64,000 nt of DNA from an uncultured Ectothiorhodospiraceae bacterium (GCA_945787715.1 CALZJE010000005.1:1-64000), one strand, 5' to 3'; shown: positions 17,649 to 27,287, counted from the first letter of the stretch. Notes: generated from the letters alone by a model not told the origin. Program-made: numbers and translations.

Positions 17649-18629
17649 CTACAGATTATTTCTATCTTCACCGCTTGAAGGCTTATACTCTTTAATTAGA
17701 TACAGTGGGCGGTTCTTTGTCTCACTAAAAGTCCGAGCCAAGTATTCGCCAATGATTCCTAAAATTATAAACTGCAGCCCACCTATAAACAAAACAACCA
17801 CCATTAGTGAGGGGTAGCCAGGCACGGGGTTACCATGCACTAATGTATCGTAGATAATATAAGCGCCATAGATAAAAGATAAAAACGCAATACCTACACC
17901 TAAATATGATGCCAACTTTAGTGGCTTTGTAGTAAATGATGTTACCCCTTCAAGCGCAAAGTTCCAAAGCTTCCAATAGTTCCACTTAGTCTCTCCTGCA
18001 GCTCGTGGGTCTCGACGATAGGGTACAGCTACCTGTGAAAAGCCTACCCAGGCAAATAATCCTTTCATAAATCTGTGCTGTTCTCGCATAGTTAAAAGTG
18101 CATCTAGTGCGCTACGAGAAATTAACCTATAATCACCTACATCTTCAGGGATATGTACCGAGGACAACCTTTGTATAAACCTGTAGAATAGATGGGCAGT
18201 AAATTTCTTAAACCAGGTTTCCCCATCACGGATTACTCTCTTCGCATATACAACATCAAATCCGTCTCGCCATTTCTCTATTAGCTCAGGGATCAGCTCG
18301 GGAGGATCTTGTAAGTCCGCGTCTATTACAATAACTGCGCCTCCTTTTGCATGGTCGAGACCAGCAGTTAATGCAATTTCCTTACCAAAATTACGACTTA
18401 AATCTACGATTGCGACATGTGAATCTTTTTTACCTAGCTCTTTAATCACGTTGATAGTTTTATCTTTACTACCATCGTTCACATAGACTATTTCGTATTC
18501 GATATCAAGCTCACTCAATACTTTTGATGCTCGAGCATGAAATTCTGGCAGCACTTCCTGTTCATTATATGCTGGTACAACTAACGAAATAAAATTGCGC
18601 TTTTGGTTATTTTCCATACAAAAATCCAT
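17649..18629 (-). CDS. GtrB/DPM1-like polyprenyl-phosphate glycosyltransferase
   Basis: The 326-residue protein has a soluble GT2 domain: ISLVVPAYNEQEVLPEFHA near 14, YEIVYVNDGSKDKT, the metal motif VIVIDADLQDPPELI near 96-110 and GDYRLISRSALDAL. Two C-terminal membrane spans follow (about 240-265 and 275-300), with the GIIGEYLARTFSE motif typical of the GtrB/DPM1-like group. It attaches a hexose to undecaprenyl phosphate, and the GtrA-like protein encoded just upstream (22 bases) would flip the product. A second in-frame ATG four codons later (MENNQ) could be the start instead. Confidence 0.9.
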   Translation of the reverse strand: MDFCMENNQKRNFISLVVPAYNEQEVLPEFHARASKVLSELDIEYEIVYVNDGSKDKTINVIKELGKKDSHVAIVDLSRNFGKEIALTAGLDHAKGGAVIVIDADLQDPPELIPELIEKWRDGFDVVYAKRVIRDGETWFKKFTAHLFYRFIQRLSSVHIPEDVGDYRLISRSALDALLTMREQHRFMKGLFAWVGFSQVAVPYRRDPRAAGETKWNYWKLWNFALEGVTSFTTKPLKLASYLGVGIAFLSFIYGAYIIYDTLVHGNPVPGYPSLMVVVLFIGGLQFIILGIIGEYLARTFSETKNRPLYLIKEYKPSSGEDRNNL

Positions 18630-18650
18630 TGCCCTCTAAAATTGTAATCA

Positions 18651-19016
18651 TCATCTATTAAACACCCAATATTTACTTAAATAAAATGTCAGCAGTGGAA
18701 CTGCTGTCACTGTTAAGAGTAATGCTAAGCCATACCAAAAAAAGAGTACATCAACGATCAAATAGGTTATTGATACATTAGCCCCGAGTCCTAGCAGCGC
18801 TACTAGTAGGAAGCGTATGAATTGGACGCCATGGGGAGATGTAGAGTTAAACGTCCAGCGATGGTGACCAAAATACGACAAAGCCAATGCTGAAAGAAAT
18901 GCGATCACTACCGCTCCGACCGGCCGTATGTCAAACAGCTCTACTAAGAAGATAAAAACGAGTGCGTGCGTTAAAGTAGCGATTACTCCAACTGAGCCAT
19001 AACGTAATAACTGCAC
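18651..19016 (-). CDS. GtrA-family membrane protein (lipid-linked glucose flippase type)
   Basis: This short protein of 121 residues has four hydrophobic segments covering nearly its whole length. It contains the GtrA-family pattern RYGSVGVIATLTHALVFIFL at the N-terminus, FGHHRWTFNS in the middle and YLSKYWVFNR at the C-terminus. GtrA proteins are thought to translocate polyprenyl-phosphate sugars made by GtrB. The start codon is GTG. It is sandwiched between a methyltransferase (13 bases upstream) and the GtrB-like gene, forming a three-gene cassette common in bacterial glycan loci. Confidence 0.9.
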   Translation of the reverse strand: MQLLRYGSVGVIATLTHALVFIFLVELFDIRPVGAVVIAFLSALALSYFGHHRWTFNSTSPHGVQFIRFLLVALLGLGANVSITYLIVDVLFFWYGLALLLTVTAVPLLTFYLSKYWVFNR

Positions 19017-19029
19017 CTTATTGTCCCAC

Positions 19030-19761
19030 TTATTTTTTTGTTAAAACAGCCAGTAATGACACGCCAAAGGGCAGGTTAAATCTGTTTATCAACCTTGCTT
19101 CAGACGAAAACACAACCTTAAATAGTCTGTTCAAAGATTTACTTGGTACTGCATCGTCCTCTTTTAGAGCATCAAACGGCAAAAGCTTTTTCAACAATCT
19201 CACTGATGCTATAAGAGGAAAAAGCCACATGTTAAAATATGTAATTTTGTTAGCTGTCAATCCTGCTTCTTTCACTACCCTTTCTAATTCACCTTTTGTA
19301 TATCTTCGTTTGTGATGGTGTCGTATATCATGTTCGCTCCATAAAAATGGATGGGCTGGTACAGTTAAAAGAATTTGGCCTCCATCCTCAAGCAACTTGG
19401 ATAACTCACATAGTGTTTCAACATCGTTATCAATGTGCTCCAATACATCTAGCATCGCAATTAAATTAAATTTATTGTCGAATTTTGGAACCGAATCAGG
19501 AAAACTCCCCTGCACGACTTGCCCTAAGTTTCTTTCCCTTGCAAAGTTAAGTGCATCGCCATCCATTTCAATTCCAGTCACTTTGCCATAGTCAGATAAC
19601 AAGGCCAAATTTCCTCCAGTGCCGCTACCCGCGTCCAGAATGTTATTCTGTTTCTTTGGCAATATACCACCCAAAACTGTTTTCAATATTTTTCGTCGCG
19701 CAACAAACCACCAATGATTTTCTTCCACTGCACGCATTTGAATATATACGGCCTTATCCAT
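19030..19761 (-). CDS. Class I SAM-dependent methyltransferase
   Basis: The protein has 243 residues. The SAM-binding motif I is ILDAGSGTGGNLALL (about 41-55). The acidic motif II is GIEMDGDAL, and the post-motifs include LIAMLDVLEHIDND and GGQILLTVPAHPFLWSEHD, followed by an HHHKRRYTKGEL patch. It is the typical partner of GtrA/GtrB pairs. Whether it methylates a sugar or a lipid intermediate cannot be told. It is the first gene of the long leftward operon; the 996-base region behind it holds an inverted-repeat element and a decayed methyltransferase. Confidence 0.88.
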   Translation of the reverse strand: MDKAVYIQMRAVEENHWWFVARRKILKTVLGGILPKKQNNILDAGSGTGGNLALLSDYGKVTGIEMDGDALNFARERNLGQVVQGSFPDSVPKFDNKFNLIAMLDVLEHIDNDVETLCELSKLLEDGGQILLTVPAHPFLWSEHDIRHHHKRRYTKGELERVVKEAGLTANKITYFNMWLFPLIASVRLLKKLLPFDALKEDDAVPSKSLNRLFKVVFSSEARLINRFNLPFGVSLLAVLTKK

Positions 19762-19879
19762 TTACTCATTTCCTTCGTATTTTTTAATTATTGATGTGTA
19801 TACAAATTCACTTTCCGAAACTTCCCCCTTATCTTCTCGCTATTATACCCAGATCGATTTAAACCAGAAGATTGCTATA
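19762..19879. promoter_or_regulatory. Probable promoter region of the leftward glycosyltransferase operon
   Basis: This is the AT-rich 118-base stretch between the first gene of the leftward operon and the 241-bp inverted-repeat element. By position it must carry the ribosome-binding region, and probably the promoter, of the operon that runs from 19761 down to 8302, unless transcription enters from inside the repeat element. I could not assign clear -35/-10 boxes. Confidence 0.35.
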
Positions 19880-20120
19880 ATCCTAGATTCCGCAGTAGAG
19901 CGCTATGAGTGGCAATTAAGCCTATGAAATTAGTAGATTTTGCACTCGTAGCATATTTCATCCGTTGGGTGAACACGCTACGACTTATAGAGCAGCCCTG
20001 AGTGCCCGCCTAGCTATGCAAAAAAACTCGTTAAGGAACCGGCCATTATCTCCTTTTTTTGCTACGCCAGTCGAACAATCAGAACTGCTCTATAAGCCGT
20101 TCTACTGCGGAATCTAGGAT
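19880..20120. mobile_element. 241-bp inverted-repeat element (MITE-like), second family
   Basis: Perfect 20-bp terminal inverted repeats mark it: 19880-19899 (ATCCTAGATTCCGCAGTAGA) and its reverse complement at 20101-20120. A second nested inverted pair, CTTATAGAGCAG at 19984-19995 and CTGCTCTATAAG at 20085-20096, and a CGTAGC/GCTACG pair (19950-19981 region) give the element extended secondary structure. It encodes nothing recognisable. It differs from the 167-bp family in sequence. It lies between the start of the leftward operon and a decayed methyltransferase. Only one copy was seen in this window. Confidence 0.75.
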
Positions 20121-20148
20121 AATTAAGACACTATATTGCTCACTCTAA

Positions 20149-20535
20149 AAACGCCCCCTTATTGATTGCCGCATAGAAATTAACCGCTGAATTCCTGTGG
20201 CATTTTAGCACCTGAATGATATCAGAGCCGCTGGGTTCAATATATTCCAAATGCCTTGAGACGAGAGATATAATTATCCTATCGAATTTCGTGCCACTGA
20301 AATTTTTGTGTCATGAAAGCTCTTAAAGAAATATCAGGGAAGCTTGTTCTTAGCGCCCTCTATTACAGTACTTGATATGCCTGCGCTGAAAATCTCGGCA
20401 TCTGGGGAGGCTCTAGACAATAGTTCAAACCATCGATCAATCATATAGCCATAATTCTCTCTAGCAATTCACAGGCATTTTACATGTCCAAAAATAAATA
20501 TTCACTATCATCTGTCAAACTTGAATGTATTCCTT
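20149..20535 (-). pseudogene. Decayed SAM methyltransferase, homologous to the gene at 26171-27196
   Basis: Read on the minus strand, pieces in shifting frames match the intact methyltransferase at 26171. The remnant has FELLSRASPDAEIFSAGISS followed by TVIE, where the intact gene has IELLSRIYPDAKISGVDISS and TAIE. Further on it has HLEYIEPSGSDIIQVLK against VLEHVEDIEASACDIVRMLK, and INKGAF against GNKGSF. There are stops and at least one frameshift between these blocks, and the glycine-rich SAM loop has drifted (NYGYMIDR for DYGCGVGG). Upstream similarity fades near 20535 (TDDSEYLF against TDDYSVW). It is a dead paralogue, left from duplication or gene replacement inside the island. Confidence 0.75.
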
Positions 20536-20757
20536 CATGTAAATGCCGACCTAGTTTTCAAAATTTCCGCATTGGTCGTTATTTCATAATTTGTTGCGTG
20601 AAAAAATCCTTTGTTAACGAAAGTCAAATTAGCCAGCATTGACGATTAAGCGATTAAACTGGTTAATATCAAGAATTTTCATTTGCACTTATAAAGAACT
20701 CCATAGCTATTACAATTGTTTACTTACTAACAATAAAATAATCCATAAGATGCATGA

Positions 20758-22422
20758 TTATTTATGCTTTATAACCAGAAAATTTTCTAGCTGGGCAAAA
20801 ACCTCGTAATTATGTGGAAGTTCTGAAATATATTTTCCCTGCCAATCAATAGGTGAATCTGTTTTTACGGTATTATTTGAAGGGATAACCAGCAAATATA
20901 ACGTTCGTTGATCCGCTAGAGCCTGCTCGATCTTGTCGAGCTCTGCATATAGTGGCCCCAGACTTTTTGCTTCCTTATATTCAATATTTCGCACAGGTCG
21001 GTTGAGTATGTATCTTAAAAAGCTACCTTGACTGGAAACAAGAAATGCATTCGGAGGAATACTTTCAGCAGATTCTAAAACACTTTGATCGGCAGTGAGT
21101 CGGTGTTTTATTTGATGTGAAAAATTAAAATTGTCATTTTCTAAAGAGCGAGCACCAACAACGATGTTATTGTCAGAAAAAACAGCATCGCGCATTAATT
21201 TTTCTTTATTAATATCTTGAGTGATATAAGATATGTGTGTGCCGACCATAACAATAACAAATATACATACAATGGCTTTTACTTTCACAGTCCATTGGAG
21301 TTGCCGGCCACCAATTGCAAGCCCGACTAATGCAAAAAATAACCAGCCATAGGGTGCAATGTGTCGAACGAGAAATCCTGGGTCTAATCCACTATAGCTA
21401 TGCGCTATCACAAGCATTGATGCACCAGCGGAAATAAAAAACAACATAGCTAAGATCGCAAACCTATTAATTGAATCCTTAGCTAGCCATTGCTTCCATA
21501 ATCCCCATGCCATAGCAGCTATAACAGGTAAGCTAAAAAGTATTAATAATTTAAAATCCCAGGCCATTTGTTTAGCAAATGATACAGAACCGACGATATC
21601 AAGAAAAAATGCTTCAAGGTAAACACGAACGGACTCTATTAATGACACACCATGATCACGGAGTAAGTGATAGGGCTGTGCAGCACCAAATACAAGATAG
21701 TTTCTAATAATCAATAAGGCAATTATGGGAGAGGTTCCTACGGCAATCCACATGAGATTCTGTAGCATCGCGCGTAAGGAAAGCTGTTGTAAAATAACAC
21801 TAGCAGCATATGTTGCAAAAATTGCAACATAAAAGGCTGTTCCTGCATTTCTTAGTGCATAAGCGATTCCAGCTAGCACACCTGCTGTTACTAACAGACT
21901 TGCTTTAGGTGATTCACCATAGCCACGAAATAATAATCCAAAACTTATTGCAATTAAGATAACAAATGGAATATCACTAGCCGCTCCATAGCCAAATAAA
22001 TACATGCTTGGTGAAAGTATGGAAATGCCTGCACTTATAACAGATAAGGGAGTGCCAATTAGTGGTTTAAGAGCAAAAACTATCGCTACAGCTAAGAACA
22101 TCCAGGAAATTCTTGTTATCCAAATTGCAGCGTCTTCAATAGATAATCCTAGAAAGGAAGCAGTAGTTATCAGTACTGGATAGCCAGGAGGAAAATGGGG
22201 TGTGGGTGCTACATCCACATTATAGGGTTCAACTCCCCAAGGTGTGCGCTGAATACCTTTACCATCCGCTAGATTTCTTGCATCTTCAATGTAGCCAATG
22301 GCATCATTGCCAATTGGAAATTTAATTGAAGCAGTATAACTTGCTAACAAACCAACTATTATGATTCCTGCAATAGCCAGCAGTGCGTAAAGTTTCCAGT
22401 GTTGTTTTTGTCTTATTTCCAT
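20758..22422 (-). CDS. GT-C-type (PMT/ArnT-like) membrane glycosyltransferase
   Basis: The protein has 554 residues from the ATG at 22422 (a TTG eight codons further upstream is possible but weaker). About ten membrane spans are followed by a C-terminal soluble part of about 150 residues. The first periplasmic loop has NDAIGYIEDARNLADGKG, resembling the D-containing catalytic loop of GT39/PMT-like enzymes, and HFPPGYPVLI follows as usual in this group. Such proteins use polyprenyl-phosphate sugars on the periplasmic side. It could take the product of the GtrA/GtrB cassette. It is preceded by 360 bases without a gene. Confidence 0.75.
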   Translation of the reverse strand: MEIRQKQHWKLYALLAIAGIIIVGLLASYTASIKFPIGNDAIGYIEDARNLADGKGIQRTPWGVEPYNVDVAPTPHFPPGYPVLITTASFLGLSIEDAAIWITRISWMFLAVAIVFALKPLIGTPLSVISAGISILSPSMYLFGYGAASDIPFVILIAISFGLLFRGYGESPKASLLVTAGVLAGIAYALRNAGTAFYVAIFATYAASVILQQLSLRAMLQNLMWIAVGTSPIIALLIIRNYLVFGAAQPYHLLRDHGVSLIESVRVYLEAFFLDIVGSVSFAKQMAWDFKLLILFSLPVIAAMAWGLWKQWLAKDSINRFAILAMLFFISAGASMLVIAHSYSGLDPGFLVRHIAPYGWLFFALVGLAIGGRQLQWTVKVKAIVCIFVIVMVGTHISYITQDINKEKLMRDAVFSDNNIVVGARSLENDNFNFSHQIKHRLTADQSVLESAESIPPNAFLVSSQGSFLRYILNRPVRNIEYKEAKSLGPLYAELDKIEQALADQRTLYLLVIPSNNTVKTDSPIDWQGKYISELPHNYEVFAQLENFLVIKHK

Positions 22423-22782
22423 TCTTTTTCTTACCAACGGCGTCAATTATGTTTAAATTATTTGCTCCATCATATAATTTTAAAGAATAATTATAAATCA
22501 ATTTTTTTGTGTTGCTAATGTAGGTTGATCCTGCCTCATTGTTTATCAACATGCCTGGGTTAGTATTCATTGATATTTATCTCGGCTCGAGTTGTTCTGT
22601 GACGAAATCAAAGATTTATTTGTAAGGGGAAGCGGTTGATAATAAAAAATGGATGTGGGGAGTATTTCGTAAAATTATTGCGCCAATGTTCTGTAACTTT
22701 AGCCAAATTGCCGCGATTTTCTATCGCGAAAACTCTGTCGTCTGAAATTATCAGGCTGCAGTTGTCTTGTTGCAGGTGGTAG
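22423..22782. other. Gene-free spacer
   Basis: Between two leftward membrane-protein genes I see no gene, repeat or recognisable terminator in this AT-rich stretch. The short open frames on both strands look random. A promoter for the GT-C-like gene probably lies here. Confidence 0.4.
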
Positions 22783-24798
22783 CTATCTCAGCACGAAATC
22801 AACTTCGTTCCCATTGATATTGACTAATATCTTTTTCAATTCGTTATCTGTCTTGTCTGGTGATGAGCCTAAAGATATAACTACTCTCGATACTTCAGAC
22901 AAATTTGGAATAAGCATATCCCTATGAAACGATTCTTCGTTTTTAATAAAGCCGCTATCTGATCCTATGCTCATATCAAATGGTACCTTGGTGTCATTGC
23001 GATAAAGCACATGAAATTGAAGGCGGGAGTTTTCTATCCTCTTTTTCCCGCTGAGAACACTAACATTCACTAACAGGCTGTCGAGCTCATTTATCCGCAT
23101 AATACTGGAGACTTCTAGCGCGCTTCCATTACTATATTTTTGTGAAATATCCAGCGCTAATCTTTCAATTGATATTTGCTTATCCCATGGATATGGATTC
23201 GAGTGGTGTGAGTTTGGCGCAAAATTGCTAAACTCCTCTATGGGTAAATAATTTGGATTAATTATTCTAATTACCTTATCCTGCCAGAGAAACAATACTA
23301 CATTGTCATTAGCCACATTTTTTAGATATGCCTCTTTCTGGCCTTCTATTTCAGTGGGAAGTGATGACAACAAACTCTGCGTTGTTGTCCCCTTAAGGTC
23401 TTTATCTGGAAACATCCAGCTCAGTAACGATGGGAACGTGTAATCGTCGATCAAACTAGGGACCGGGCCAAACTCCAGGGGGATATTATGCAAGCTCACA
23501 GTCGCACCTTGGGGAATCGCAGATGCATTTTCAGAAAGAGCTTGAATGACACTCTGTTCCATATTCCAATACCTAGAAAACTCACTCTGATGATGCATAT
23601 TCAGCATAGAAGATAAAATAATACCTAAGGCTAGAGAACTTAACAATGCAACTCGTAACCGGGGTGAGGATGCTTTTTCCCAAACAAAATAAAAGACGAC
23701 TCCACAGAGCAAGGAAAAACCTAGCAACGGTATATAAAAAATTCGCCCCGGCAAGTAGTAACTAACAACCATTAACGGTGATAGTGCTCCAAGCCAGAGT
23801 AAAGCGCCGGTTAAGCCGGTAAATAGAAAAGGCTGTCTGGCATGTTCATATTTCTGTTCAAATTTCAGCTTGCTTATTATCTGCATCAGAAAGATGGCTA
23901 AAATGATGGAGAACCAAAATAAGGGGCTTGTGATAATGTCTAGCAGCGATGACCAGTAAAACTGATCAAGTACAATCTTTAAAGGATAAAGTAAATATGA
24001 TGAAACTGAGGCTCCTATCACTTCAATAGCTCTTTCGGGTAAAGACGAAAGATTGATTGTTGAAAATTTTTCTACACGTGGCGCTGTATTTCCTGCGATA
24101 GCTAGATATAGAAAAACCGTAAATGACAAAGCTGTAAAGAAAACCGACTCTACAAGTTGTCGCTTTGTAAAGGACAAAACAAAAAACCGAATGAAAAATA
24201 TTATTACCATCAAAGGTAGTAACTGTTCAATTGATAATATGGCGAAAAGTAACAAAAAGAAAACAAGAATTCTTGTCAAGCGTAGAGGATTATGATTCTT
24301 TTCTAATGAAAGATAGAGATATATTGCAATGAGAAATAATGAAAATGGAATGACGTATCCGACGATAGTAGCTGGCCGAAACAACACATCAACATTTAAT
24401 GGATGCAAAGCAAAAATTATTATCGCTACATACCGTATTGGTTGTGGCAATCTAAAGAGGATTAGAATTTTAGAAAAGAAATGGATTGAGATAACAAAAC
24501 AAATTAGGCCAATCCCATGAATAATCCACCAATTAAAACTAACATATTGCTCACCTTTAGCAATATTCAATAAAAATGGCATTACTAAGCCTTGACCAAC
24601 TCGAGAATTGTACGTCGTCATCCAGTTTGCCACAGCATCCCAATAAGATTGAGAGTGGGAATAGACTAGGAACGCAAAATCATCCGCATAACCCCCGCGT
24701 GACCATATGGCGCCGTAGTTCAAAAAAACTAGCATGCAAAGTATAAAGAACCAGCTGGATTTTAAACGATTCAGTATATCGGTAGGCTGTTCCGTCAT
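22783..24798 (-). CDS. Large polytopic membrane protein of unknown function
   Basis: This 671-residue protein has about eleven membrane spans over residues 15-400, then a soluble C-terminal region of about 250 residues without motifs that I recognise. The first loop (WSRGGYADDFAFLVYSHSQ) has an acidic pair after the first span, reminiscent of GT-C glycosyltransferases. HPLNVDVLFRPA in a later loop supports that general class. I do not know the family. In context, next to a GT-C-like protein in a glycan island, it may be another periplasm-facing glycosyltransferase or a polymer-modifying enzyme. It is transcribed alone or with the 20758 gene. Confidence 0.6.
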   Translation of the reverse strand: MTEQPTDILNRLKSSWFFILCMLVFLNYGAIWSRGGYADDFAFLVYSHSQSYWDAVANWMTTYNSRVGQGLVMPFLLNIAKGEQYVSFNWWIIHGIGLICFVISIHFFSKILILFRLPQPIRYVAIIIFALHPLNVDVLFRPATIVGYVIPFSLFLIAIYLYLSLEKNHNPLRLTRILVFFLLLFAILSIEQLLPLMVIIFFIRFFVLSFTKRQLVESVFFTALSFTVFLYLAIAGNTAPRVEKFSTINLSSLPERAIEVIGASVSSYLLYPLKIVLDQFYWSSLLDIITSPLFWFSIILAIFLMQIISKLKFEQKYEHARQPFLFTGLTGALLWLGALSPLMVVSYYLPGRIFYIPLLGFSLLCGVVFYFVWEKASSPRLRVALLSSLALGIILSSMLNMHHQSEFSRYWNMEQSVIQALSENASAIPQGATVSLHNIPLEFGPVPSLIDDYTFPSLLSWMFPDKDLKGTTTQSLLSSLPTEIEGQKEAYLKNVANDNVVLFLWQDKVIRIINPNYLPIEEFSNFAPNSHHSNPYPWDKQISIERLALDISQKYSNGSALEVSSIMRINELDSLLVNVSVLSGKKRIENSRLQFHVLYRNDTKVPFDMSIGSDSGFIKNEESFHRDMLIPNLSEVSRVVISLGSSPDKTDNELKKILVNINGNEVDFVLR

Positions 24799-25016
24799 TT
24801 AATAAAAACCTAAATTATTTGTTAAATTTCATATGCCCAATGAGTCATCATAACAAACTGATATTGATCTCAGTTCATCCTGGAATACCGCTCTGGTTTT
24901 ACTCAGCATTTAGAGTACAGGTAACGATAATCACCTATCAATTAGCGACTTAGTGTGCATTCATAAACGCGAGCAATTTGAAATGAGAAGCAAAAATAGG
25001 CATTTCCTAATATGAA

Positions 25017-25047
25017 AAATCCGGTGTTTTTTAACCTCCTGCACCGG
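25017..25047 (-). terminator. Possible intrinsic terminator after the membrane-anchored methyltransferase
   Basis: On the minus strand, CCGGTG (25047-25042) pairs with CACCGG (25026-25021), followed by ATTTTTC. The stem is only 6 bp and the loop about 15 bases, so it is a weak candidate. It lies some 30 bases past the stop codon of the gene ending at 25075. Confidence 0.4.
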
Positions 25048-25074
25048 GGGCGGATGATTAGTGCAATGTTCGAT

Positions 25075-26001
25075 CTATTGTTCTGTTTTGCGCAGTATTA
25101 CAAGCCCATCGGCTGTGTCATAGGCTTCATTAGCCCATCCGGCGGAATCGTTAGTCCAAAGCTCTACCATCTTACGTTCATCCTCTCTTTTCGCATCATC
25201 AACAAACACAATTGCTTGTTTGCTGAGTTTATCAATAAGTAGGGGCATGGCTGGATATCGTGCCATTCCATCTGGATTGGAAGTTGTAGGGGGGCCATCG
25301 ATTGTAAGCACATCTATTTGCGGTAAATCTGAAAATCTTTCCGGTAATTTATACCAATTATAAGGTTTACCATTTAGTTCATATTCTATAAGTGGAGCAT
25401 CGTAAACCGTGGCAACGTCATCTAAGCCCGCTGCGATTAGATATTGACGAGTTTTTTCTGCCCATACTGGATCATGATCTAAGGATATAATCTGACCTGT
25501 ACCAGCTTGTTTTAGTAATTTAGCTGTTAAAATGGTCGATACACCGGACCCCAGCTCTAGAACTAAGTTAGGGCGGCACAACACGATTTCTCTTGCGATT
25601 ATTGATGCTGTGTCAGCAGTTAGTGCCCAGCCTCCCCCAAAAGGTAAAGGGAAGGGTGAGTTATAGGTGGTCAATTGTGTTAGGCCATGTACTTCAGCGA
25701 TGTTACGTTCCAGATGCAGTGCTTGTTTTTCTAATCTGTTGAACTTTTCATTGATTTGCGAGTATTGGAGTGACTTCCAATGATGCGTTAAAAATATTAT
25801 GGCAATAAGAATAAGCCATGTAGAAATGACAGACTCCCAGGAAGAATAACCAAGTAATACAGTAAGTGAGTGAATAAGCGCGACTGATGAAGAGACTGCA
25901 ATACTTACGGTGAGGGATTTTATGATCATGGAATATCTTTGCCTTTTTTTCTGTTTTTTTACTTTGTATATGTGTAAAGACTTTGTGCAATACACAAGCA
26001 T
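25075..26001 (-). CDS. Membrane-anchored class I SAM methyltransferase-like protein
   Basis: The protein has 308 residues from the first ATG; a start 24 codons later (MIIKSLTVSI) would remove a very basic leader and is perhaps more likely. Two hydrophobic segments in the N-terminal 60 residues are followed by a short coiled-coil-like linker (NEKFNRLEKQALHLERNIAEV). A Rossmann domain follows with NLVLELGSGVSTILTAKLL (SAM loop), ISLDHDPVWAEKTR, VLTIDGPP and IVFVDDAKREDE. It resembles the Methyltransf_24 group. The target is unknown, presumably a glycan intermediate at the inner membrane. It is divergent from the methyltransferase at 26171. Confidence 0.78.
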   Translation of the reverse strand: MLVYCTKSLHIYKVKKQKKRQRYSMIIKSLTVSIAVSSSVALIHSLTVLLGYSSWESVISTWLILIAIIFLTHHWKSLQYSQINEKFNRLEKQALHLERNIAEVHGLTQLTTYNSPFPLPFGGGWALTADTASIIAREIVLCRPNLVLELGSGVSTILTAKLLKQAGTGQIISLDHDPVWAEKTRQYLIAAGLDDVATVYDAPLIEYELNGKPYNWYKLPERFSDLPQIDVLTIDGPPTTSNPDGMARYPAMPLLIDKLSKQAIVFVDDAKREDERKMVELWTNDSAGWANEAYDTADGLVILRKTEQ

Positions 26002-26170
26002 TTATGTCTAATATTCGAATCCTAATAAATAGCGAGCCTAAACAGGCATATCTTTCAGAGGTGAATACGTAGTATTTTATCAATTTTTGCTTGTGAAATC
26101 GATGAATGTAAAATCTGTAGCTGTGTCGAAGTGTGACATAGTCGGACTATTGAGTTGTTTTTAATATATT

Positions 26171-27196
26171 ATGAAGCATATGTATAAGGTTAAAAAACCA
26201 ATGGAGAATATAATGCGTAAACGTACATCTAATAGCTCATCAACATGTCAGTTGTACGAACAACGGTATGCTGGAGACTACATGGATACAGATGACTACA
26301 GCGTATGGGCTCGGGGCGACTTAAATACAAGAAAAGTCATTGATGCTCTGGCAGAAGTTCAAAAAGAGCCTGAAAATATACTTGATTATGGCTGTGGGGT
26401 AGGTGGGTGGATTGAGCTATTGTCTAGAATCTATCCAGATGCCAAGATTTCCGGCGTAGATATTTCAAGCACAGCAATAGAGAAAGTCAAAACGAAGTTT
26501 CCTAAATATCACTTTGAGAGCTTTGATGGCACTGGTGCACCTTTTAGTGATGCAGAGTTCGACATGATATTTTCATATCACGTATTGGAACATGTTGAAG
26601 ATATTGAGGCCAGTGCGTGTGATATCGTTCGGATGTTAAAAAGTGGCGGCTATGCAGTGATTATATTTCCATGTGGTAATAAGGGGTCGTTTCTGGAGCG
26701 AGTGATGCGGCGTCTTAATGATAGTAAGCTTCCCACTGGCGATGGTCGGTCAGTTTGGTTTTTTGAAGTGGGAGATGGCCACCTAAGACGAATGACAAGT
26801 GATGACACAGTAGCTATCTTTAAGAAGTATGGATTGGCTAATATTTCGCAATTATTTTCTGGACATTTCTTTGGGACGATTGATTGGCTTGTCCGCGGCA
26901 CAGGGCCGACTTATATTAATCAAGTATATTCTGGGCGGGATCCAGTAGGGCGGCTTTCAGCAATTAGATTGGATCTGTCAAGACGGTTTTTGTTAGGCAT
27001 GCATCGTCTTATTCAGATGAAAGCGCTCGATGTGAAAAAAAAGCGAAATCCCGTTAAACAAATGGCGGTTCATGCAGTTAAGCAATTTGCTACAGCTATT
27101 GATAAAGTATTGCCTATATTAAATGCACTAGAGTGGAAATTGTTTAGAAAGCGTAAAAATGGAGCTGCTCAATATTTAGTGTTTAAGAAAAATTAG
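26171..27196 (+). CDS. Class I SAM-dependent methyltransferase
   Basis: The protein has 341 residues from the first ATG; two other in-frame ATGs lie within the next 15 codons (MENIM), so the start is uncertain. The SAM loop is ILDYGCGVGGWIELL, the acidic residue is in SGVDISSTAI, and MIFSYHVLEHVEDIE and GGYAVIIFPCGNKG follow. The C-terminal 100 residues are basic and may contact membrane or acceptor. It is the only plus-strand gene between 8.3 and 38.9 kb, surrounded by leftward genes, so it was probably acquired separately. A decayed paralogue lies at 20149-20535. Confidence 0.85.
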   Translation: MKHMYKVKKPMENIMRKRTSNSSSTCQLYEQRYAGDYMDTDDYSVWARGDLNTRKVIDALAEVQKEPENILDYGCGVGGWIELLSRIYPDAKISGVDISSTAIEKVKTKFPKYHFESFDGTGAPFSDAEFDMIFSYHVLEHVEDIEASACDIVRMLKSGGYAVIIFPCGNKGSFLERVMRRLNDSKLPTGDGRSVWFFEVGDGHLRRMTSDDTVAIFKKYGLANISQLFSGHFFGTIDWLVRGTGPTYINQVYSGRDPVGRLSAIRLDLSRRFLLGMHRLIQMKALDVKKKRNPVKQMAVHAVKQFATAIDKVLPILNALEWKLFRKRKNGAAQYLVFKKN

Positions 27197-27287
27197 CTGA
27201 TAAACTTCACTGCAGTATTATTTGTTAGGTGGTGATCTGCCCCAAATTGGCCAGTATTTTTCCTATGATACGATTGGTTAATTAGTG

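Noticed and set aside
22322-22570. 82-codon open frame overlapping the start of the GT-C-like gene
   Set aside because: It overlaps a better-supported gene in another frame and its translation shows no recognisable features.
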